Assembly (NCBI GenBank): GCA_003213175.1
Contig: QCNN01000003.1
Location: 1-64,000 of the forward strand
Direction: 5' to 3'
DNA: 64,000 nt
Origin: SAR116 cluster bacterium AG-426-B08
GTDB lineage: Bacteria; Pseudomonadota; Alphaproteobacteria; Puniceispirillales; Marisalimonadaceae
Shown: one piece after another, positions 59,162-64,000 of the stretch
How the letters are laid out: every line of letters begins with the position of its first letter
Numbering within the stretch: the first letter of the stretch is position 1
Program-made: the position numbers and the translations under genes
Notes under the pieces: generated by a model
The model's input: only the letters and a program-made list of their open reading frames with translations
Databases searched by the model: none
What the model was told of the DNA's origin: nothing

Positions 59162-59771
59162 CCCAAGGTATAGATCCTCATTCGGTTTTATAGACCTTTT
59201 ATTTAATTTATTGGTAGGTTTTGTTTTTCTATTCATGCTAGCATTTATGTTGATTAATCCGGTTGCAAAAAAGGAAACAATAAAACCAAAAGCAGAGTAC
59301 TTTATCATTTTAGAGTGGGATGGCGAAAAGCCATATGACCTAGACATATGGGTTAAAGATAATTTAGGACATGTTGTTAGTTTTAGAAGACCGGATGATG
59401 CTCTTATTCATCTAGAAAGAGATGATTTAGGTACAATTAATGATACTTATTATGATGCCGATGGAAACCTTGTATACTTGAAGGAAAATAGAGAAACTGT
59501 CGCAATCAGAACAAATGAGCCAAGAAATTATTTAGTAACAATACATTTTTATAATGCAAGAAAAAATCCTGCCCCTTTAGTTCATGCCACTGTAAAATTG
59601 ATTAAAATAAATCCATATAGAGAAGAATATCATAAAAAGCTTTTTTTTAGTCAAGAAGGTCAAGAATTACCTGCAATGGTTTTTAGAATAGATTATAATG
59701 GCAATGTCGATGTAGGTCCTACGGAGGAATTAATAATAAGAGATGAAGTTGTAAGAAAAGAGGGTGCTTAA
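59154..59771 (+). CDS. ExbD-like single-helix protein with DUF2135-like periplasmic domain
   Basis: A 205-residue protein. After a short cytoplasmic tail, one helix (residues 12-36) begins with F-I-D-L-L-F-N-L-L-V; Asp14 is where ExbD, TolR and MotB carry the proton-accepting Asp. The rest is periplasmic, with D-L-D-I-W-V-K-D near residue 63, R-R-P-D-D, R-D-D-L-G-T and N-Y-L-V-T-I-H-F-Y-N-A near 128. This resembles the DUF2135-type beta-sandwich (my reading). There is no OmpA peptidoglycan-binding domain. It should pair with the preceding channel protein. Overlaps both neighbours (8 and 1 bases). Confidence 0.72.
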   Translation: MSDPRYRSSFGFIDLLFNLLVGFVFLFMLAFMLINPVAKKETIKPKAEYFIILEWDGEKPYDLDIWVKDNLGHVVSFRRPDDALIHLERDDLGTINDTYYDADGNLVYLKENRETVAIRTNEPRNYLVTIHFYNARKNPAPLVHATVKLIKINPYREEYHKKLFFSQEGQELPAMVFRIDYNGNVDVGPTEELIIRDEVVRKEGA

Positions 59772-60247
59772 TGATTGACTTTTCAATAAGTAGTGGACAA
59801 CTCATGTTAATTTGGTCTTTTGCTGGTGCAGTATGTTGTTTACCTTTTTTTACTAAGAACAGGTGGCAACATTTTGTAATTGTTCCGATTATTTTTTTAG
59901 CAATTTTTCTAAGTTTTGAAACAAATCATAATTTTATTGGAAAGCCATTATATGACAGACCTCCTAAAAGATTCGTTTATCAATTTCATAGTGTGGTTTA
60001 TGAAAAAGGTGAGAGATGGATAATTCTTTGGGCGATAAAAAATAAGGAAAATAGATTATATAAATTTCCACATACAGAGGAAAATGAGGAAAGTTTAGAT
60101 CAGGCTAGAAGAAATCAAGAGCAATTTGGTATACCTCAAATGGGTGAAATAGTTCCTGAAGAAAATAATAATGACAAACGCTCTAGAAACAATGAATTTA
60201 CTCTAAAAACTTATAAGTTTCCATATCAACAATTAATGCCCAAGTAG
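59771..60247 (+). CDS. Unrecognised two-helix membrane protein, third gene of the channel cassette
   Basis: A 158-residue protein not recognised. Two helices (about 8-27 and 32-49) are followed by a soluble domain containing R-P-P-K-R-F-V-Y-Q-F-H-S-V-V-Y-E-K-G-E-R-W-I across residues 60-82 with alternating hydrophobic residues, then an acidic Gln/Glu/Asn-rich stretch (100-135). It starts in the stop codon of the ExbD-like gene (TAATG), so it is translationally coupled and presumably a subunit or accessory protein of the same complex. Convergent with the monooxygenase gene two bases away. Confidence 0.65.
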   Translation: MIDFSISSGQLMLIWSFAGAVCCLPFFTKNRWQHFVIVPIIFLAIFLSFETNHNFIGKPLYDRPPKRFVYQFHSVVYEKGERWIILWAIKNKENRLYKFPHTEENEESLDQARRNQEQFGIPQMGEIVPEENNNDKRSRNNEFTLKTYKFPYQQLMPK

Positions 60248-60249
60248 TT

Positions 60250-61362
60250 CTATTCTGCTGCTTTAGCAAGTTTAGTAGAAATATAGTCTGAAATTATTGG
60301 TTTAATGTTTTCAGACATTTTTTCAAAAGTATTTATCCATAGTTTTTTATGAGCTGTCATATCATGCCCAGTTAATAAAAGCGTTCCAAATGGACCTACT
60401 ATATCAATAAATGCAATTAGCTTATCCAAAACTGTTTTTTCATTTCCAATAATAATGAGTTCTTTAGCTTTATTAATAGATTCTGATCTTATTGTTGATA
60501 AAGTTAAATTTTCCTTTTTTTCACCGCTGGCAAGTTTACTTACAACGTTTAAATATAAAAAATATTCAGTAAAAATTCCATGCGAGTCATTTATAATATC
60601 ATCAGCTTCTTCATTACTATCAGTAATTAAGATACTTCTTCCAACTCTCCAGATTGATGGATTAGGAATTATATCTTTTTCTAATGAACCACTTTTATAT
60701 GTGGGCCAATGAGTTGAAATATCTTTAGGAGGGATAAAGTTTCCAGAAATAGGAATCCATGATTTTTGACCAGCAAATTTTGCTGTCATTGAATTTGCAT
60801 TTTTAAGTGAAACAGCAATAGGTGGATATGGCTTTTGATAAGGCTTTATAAACTTACCTATCCCTAATTCTGGAACATAATTATTTATTACTTTAAAATT
60901 AATGTAATCACCTTCAAACTTAACAGGTTTTTCAGATTCCCAAATTTTAATAATTGAATCTATTGTTTCAATCATTGTTAAAGCTCTAGTTTTACCATCA
61001 AGGTTATCGAATAATTCCCAATCACTAACAAGTCCACCCGCCCCTATGCCAAAAATAAATCTTCCTTTTGATAAATGGTCGAAAAGAGCAGCGTGTCCTG
61101 CTATAACTCCGGGGTGTTGTTGTGGCAAAGAAATTACACCAGTCCCAAACTTTATATTTTTTGTTTTGTTTATTAGACTTGAATTAAATATTAAAGGTGA
61201 GGGCACAGGTTCACCAGAGGAACTGTAATGTTCTCCCATCCAGGATTCGGAGAAATTAAGCTTATCAGCTAATAAAACTAATTCTTGATCTTCTCTTAAA
61301 GATTTACCTAAGTCTTTCCCCGCGGGATGAATAGGCATCATGAACAAGCCTAAATTAAGCAT
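60250..61362 (-). CDS. LLM-class flavin-dependent oxidoreductase
   Basis: Luciferase-like monooxygenase of 370 residues with a TIM-barrel fold. The N-terminal G-L-F-M-M-P-I-H-P segment, G-E-H-Y-S-S-S-G-E-P near residue 44, and G-T-G-V-I-S-L-P-Q-Q-H-P near 74, followed by R-F-I-F-G-I-G-A-G near 102, are typical of the alkane- or nitrilotriacetate-type members. AAAGAGG lies upstream of the ATG. Substrate unknown. Confidence 0.85.
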   Translation of the reverse strand: MLNLGLFMMPIHPAGKDLGKSLREDQELVLLADKLNFSESWMGEHYSSSGEPVPSPLIFNSSLINKTKNIKFGTGVISLPQQHPGVIAGHAALFDHLSKGRFIFGIGAGGLVSDWELFDNLDGKTRALTMIETIDSIIKIWESEKPVKFEGDYINFKVINNYVPELGIGKFIKPYQKPYPPIAVSLKNANSMTAKFAGQKSWIPISGNFIPPKDISTHWPTYKSGSLEKDIIPNPSIWRVGRSILITDSNEEADDIINDSHGIFTEYFLYLNVVSKLASGEKKENLTLSTIRSESINKAKELIIIGNEKTVLDKLIAFIDIVGPFGTLLLTGHDMTAHKKLWINTFEKMSENIKPIISDYISTKLAKAAE

Positions 61363-61395
61363 AGTCTTATTTACCTCTTTTTATAACAATCATTA

Positions 61396-62370
61396 TTAAA
61401 TATTGAGAATAATTTTTCCAGTAGTTTTTCGGCTTTCTAATTGATGATGTGCTTTTTGTATTTCTTCAATTTTATATTCTTTATAAATAGATATTTTTAG
61501 TTTTTCTTGATTTATTAAATTAAATAGTTGATTAGCGTTATGCTGCATTTCTTTGGGATTACTGATGTAAGTTAGTAAACCTCCAGTTGCTATAGAACCA
61601 GAAATTGGTCTTAACTTATTAATATCAAAGGGTTCAATTTTTCCTGAAGAGATACCAAAACTTACTATTCTACCTTTCTTTTTAAGTATATTAATTCCTT
61701 TATGAAAAGTAGATTTTCCAACTGAGTCATATATTACATCAACCCCATCGCCTTTGGTAAAATCAAGCGACAACTTTTCAAAATCGTTCTCATTATAATT
61801 TATTACAAAATCACAGCCTAAACTTTTTGCAACATTTTCTTTCTCCGTAGACCCAACTGTACCAATTATATTTGCACCAATAAGCTTTGCCCATTGGCAA
61901 AGTAATTGACCAACACCACCTGATACAGCGTGAACAAGTACTGTATGATTTTTTTTTATAGACCATGAGTGATGTAGTAAATATTGTGCTGTAAGACCTT
62001 GTAAGGTTGCAGATGCTGCAATTTTTAAATCTGTTTTATCATCAAGTTTGATAACTCTGTTTTTATTAACTACAAATTTTTTAGAAAATGAACCTATATT
62101 CATGCAATGACAAACTTTATCTCCAATCTCAAAATTAGTTACATTTTTCCCAATTTCTATAACAACTCCTGAAGCTTCCATTCCAACTTCTGTGGGAAGT
62201 TTTTTTAGAGGATATAGACCATTTCTTTGATTTATATCTATATAATTTAATCCACAAAATTGATGTTCTATAATTATGTCATCTTCACCAATGTTTCTTA
62301 AAAAAGTCTCTTCAACCTTTAATTCTTCTACATTACCTTGTTTATATATTTTTATTGCCTTTGTTTTCAT
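61396..62370 (-). CDS. Zinc-independent quinone oxidoreductase (MDR family)
   Basis: A 324-residue NADPH:quinone reductase-like protein. The ATG at 62370 gives the usual N-terminus (K-T-K-A-I-K-I-Y-K-Q-G); the frame is open eight codons further upstream with a second ATG. A-T-L-Q-G-L-T-A-Q-Y-L near residue 123 and the nucleotide-binding A-V-S-G-G-V-G-Q near 147 are typical of Qor. The catalytic zinc ligands of alcohol dehydrogenases are absent. It is cotranscribed perhaps with the LLM gene, 33 bases downstream. Confidence 0.87.
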   Translation of the reverse strand: MKTKAIKIYKQGNVEELKVEETFLRNIGEDDIIIEHQFCGLNYIDINQRNGLYPLKKLPTEVGMEASGVVIEIGKNVTNFEIGDKVCHCMNIGSFSKKFVVNKNRVIKLDDKTDLKIAASATLQGLTAQYLLHHSWSIKKNHTVLVHAVSGGVGQLLCQWAKLIGANIIGTVGSTEKENVAKSLGCDFVINYNENDFEKLSLDFTKGDGVDVIYDSVGKSTFHKGINILKKKGRIVSFGISSGKIEPFDINKLRPISGSIATGGLLTYISNPKEMQHNANQLFNLINQEKLKISIYKEYKIEEIQKAHHQLESRKTTGKIILNI

Positions 62371-62417
62371 CAGATTAACCCTATAAAACTTCAAAAATTA
62401 TCTTTTAAAAATGATAA

Positions 62418-63059
62418 TTAACTCAGAAGAAAATTAGAAATTATTTCCTTACCCCCTTCACTTGCAAATGACTCAGGATGATATTGTATACCAAAAAGTG
62501 GATATTCAACATGTTTTACTCCCATTATTTCATGCGTTTTATTAAAACTTTGGAAAGTTATAGTTGGTGTTTCATTTTCAGTACAAAATGCAGTGATTTC
62601 AAAACAATTTGGAAGACTATTTTGTTCTACAATTAAAGAATGATATCTCATAATCTCAATAGATTGTGGAATATTTTTGTGAATATTTTGATTATCATGA
62701 AAAAGAAATGAAGTTTTTCCATGCATAGGAATTTTGGCTTTAACGATTTTCCCTCCAAATGAACTAACAATACCCTGCATTCCAAGGCAAATGCCTAAAA
62801 TTGGTGTTTTTACTCCTAGTTGTAAAATAGTTTCTTTGCAAACGCCAAAATATTCAGAATTTTCTGGAGAACCAGGCCCAGGCGAAATTATTATCTTATT
62901 AGGTTTAATTTTTTTAATATCTTTAATATCGACTTCATCATTTCTTTTTACCAAAATTTGATGTTTATATTTTGAATAATATTTACTTAAAATCTCACCA
63001 CAATATTGGTAAAGATTAAAAGTAAATGAGTCATAATTGTCTAAAATTAATATCTTCAC
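62418..63059 (-). CDS. trpG: Anthranilate synthase component II (glutamine amidotransferase)
   Basis: Class I glutamine amidotransferase of 213 residues that supplies ammonia to TrpE. Catalytic Cys in L-G-I-C-L-G-M-Q-G near residue 95, His and Glu in I-Q-Y-H-P-E-S-F-A-S-E-G near 192-200, and the N-terminal D-N-Y-D-S-F-T-F-N segment. The start overlaps the trpE stop by four bases. A dual role in para-aminobenzoate synthesis (PabA) is common and possible here. Confidence 0.9.
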   Translation of the reverse strand: MKILILDNYDSFTFNLYQYCGEILSKYYSKYKHQILVKRNDEVDIKDIKKIKPNKIIISPGPGSPENSEYFGVCKETILQLGVKTPILGICLGMQGIVSSFGGKIVKAKIPMHGKTSFLFHDNQNIHKNIPQSIEIMRYHSLIVEQNSLPNCFEITAFCTENETPTITFQSFNKTHEIMGVKHVEYPLFGIQYHPESFASEGGKEIISNFLLS

Positions 63060-64000
63060 TTTTTTTTAAAACTTTCTAAGACTGATTTCATAGCTTGTAA
63101 TTTTCTTTCTATTTCAATAAACTCATTGACTGGATCTGAGTCATATACTATGCCACCACAAGTTTGAACATATCCAAAATCATCTTTTATAAAAATAGAC
63201 CTTATTGGTATTGCAAAAGTACAATCACCATTGAAACTAAATTGACCAACAGCTCCACCATAGGGGCCTCTTCCATCTTGCTCAATATTATCTATTATTT
63301 TAATAGCTTCAATTTTAGGTGCTCCTGTGAGTGTACCTGCTGGAAAGTTAGAGGCTAATGCAGAAAACATGTCTTGGTCATCATCAATGATACCTACTAT
63401 TTCAGAGGAGATATGTTGAACATGCGAATATCTCTTTATATCCATTAAGTTTCTAACTTTAACAGTTCCAAATTTTGCAACTCTTCCAATATCATTTCTA
63501 TGTAAATCAACCAGCATATTATGTTCAGCAATTTCTTTAGGATCGTTTAATAATTCTCTGGCTAATTTTGTATCCTCTTGTCTATTTTTCCCTCTTTTTG
63601 TTGTTCCTGCCAATGGGTAAGTTTCCATTTCCCCATTTCTTAATCTAAATAATAATTCGGGAGATGCACCAATAATTTTTTGATTATCAAATTTTAAAAA
63701 ATACATGTGAGGAGAGGGATTTATACTTCTAAGCTTTTCATAAATCTTAGTCGTATTTCCATCAATTTTGTAAAAACTTTTATACCCTACCTCACATTGA
63801 AAAATTAGACCATCCACAATCATTTCTTTGACATTTTTAATTGCGTTTGAGTGTTCTTTTTTTTCCATAGAGTTACCAAGAAATTCACATGTTAATCTTT
63901 CATTAACTTTTATGACATCATTCATTATTTTTTTAATTAGTTTGAACCTATCATCTTGATAAAAATAATAGAATATTTCACCAGTTACTTGATCATAAAC
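63056..64000 (-). CDS. trpE: Anthranilate synthase component I, C-terminal part (cut by window edge)
   Basis: Chorismate-binding domain of anthranilate synthase. The frame stays open beyond the first Met at 63925 to the window end (D-Q-V-T-G-E-I-F upstream), so the N-terminal part lies outside. Motifs: G-A-S-P-E-L-L-F-R, P-L-A-G-T-T-K-R-G, D-L-H-R-N-D-I-G-R-V-A, H-I-S-S-E-I-V-G, and P-A-G-T-L-T-G-A-P-K-I-E-A. PabB is the alternative, but the V-A-K-F-G-T-V-K-V and S-H-V-Q-H segments favour TrpE. Overlaps trpG by four bases. Confidence 0.85.
   Translation of the reverse strand, partial: VYDQVTGEIFYYFYQDDRFKLIKKIMNDVIKVNERLTCEFLGNSMEKKEHSNAIKNVKEMIVDGLIFQCEVGYKSFYKIDGNTTKIYEKLRSINPSPHMYFLKFDNQKIIGASPELLFRLRNGEMETYPLAGTTKRGKNRQEDTKLARELLNDPKEIAEHNMLVDLHRNDIGRVAKFGTVKVRNLMDIKRYSHVQHISSEIVGIIDDDQDMFSALASNFPAGTLTGAPKIEAIKIIDNIEQDGRGPYGGAVGQFSFNGDCTFAIPIRSIFIKDDFGYVQTCGGIVYDSDPVNEFIEIERKLQAMKSVLESFKKK

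Noticed and set aside
58700..60247. Zorya-type (ZorAB) defence or flagellar stator genes
   Set aside because: The channel protein is short with no long cytoplasmic tail, the partner has no OmpA-like domain, and no nuclease or helicase genes follow.
1..64000. CRISPR arrays, insertion sequences, prophage or tRNA genes
   Set aside because: No spaced direct repeats, transposase or integrase frames, or cloverleaf sequences were noticed on reading both strands.

Overview
The window is about one third G+C by eye and very densely coded. Most genes abut or overlap by 1-8 bases, and no gene-free stretch exceeds about 200 bases. Gene content (TRAP and oligopeptide-type ABC transporters, formylglycine-type sulfatases, a complete urate pathway, Moco enzymes, a DUF1127 protein followed by a cuckoo/CcsR-like RNA) points to a streamlined, low-GC marine alphaproteobacterium (SAR11, HIMB59 or AEGEAN-169 type of lifestyle). 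The exact clade cannot be fixed from the sequence alone. Both ends cut genes: a sulfatase at the left and trpE at the right.

Bases 1-14333: organosulfate / sugar-acid island on the + strand. Four sulfatases (one cut by the window edge) surround an oligopeptide-type ABC importer (binding protein, two permeases, fused double ATPase), a two-subunit UxaA-type dehydratase/lyase, an HpcH/HpaI aldolase that appears to start at ATT, and an Ldh_2-family oxidoreductase. The three sulfatases with intact N-termini lack signal peptides. This suggests import of a small sulfated compound, desulfation in the cytoplasm, dehydration, aldol cleavage and oxidation.

Bases 14415-47661: purine and ureide catabolism. 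xdhAB, an NCS2 xanthine/uracil permease and an 8-oxoguanine deaminase converge on urate. puuD, hiuH, uraD, puuE, alc and allA then take urate to glyoxylate plus urea, and sgaA takes glyoxylate to glycine. A metal-dependent hydantoinase, an ATP-dependent HyuAB pair, two Asp/Glu/hydantoin racemase paralogues (one without the catalytic cysteines), upp, a DapA-family lyase, a PotABCD-type ABC transporter and a TRAP transporter are interleaved with these. A BisC-like molybdoenzyme and a large FAD/Fe-S 2-hydroxyacid dehydrogenase sit next to uraD. No xdhC, urease or N-carbamoylase is seen in the window.

Bases 47672-57680: mixed carbon metabolism. It holds malonyl-CoA decarboxylase, a small secreted protein, EamA and AEC transporters, a second Ldh_2 plus HpcH/HpaI pair controlled by a divergent HpaR-type MarR regulator, an old-yellow-enzyme reductase, NIPSNAP, DUF1330 and cupin proteins, a LysR fragment and a cold-shock protein.

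Bases 57717-60247: the least ordinary part. A DUF1127 gene is followed by a hairpin RNA that shows CCUCCUCCU in its loop. Divergently, a probably leaderless MarR gene behind two palindromes leads into three overlapping membrane-protein genes: an ExbB/TolQ/MotA-like channel, an ExbD-like protein with a DUF2135-like periplasmic domain, and an unrecognised two-helix membrane protein. This cassette is the best candidate for an undescribed system. The window ends with a flavin monooxygenase-like protein, a quinone oxidoreductase, trpG and trpE on the - strand.
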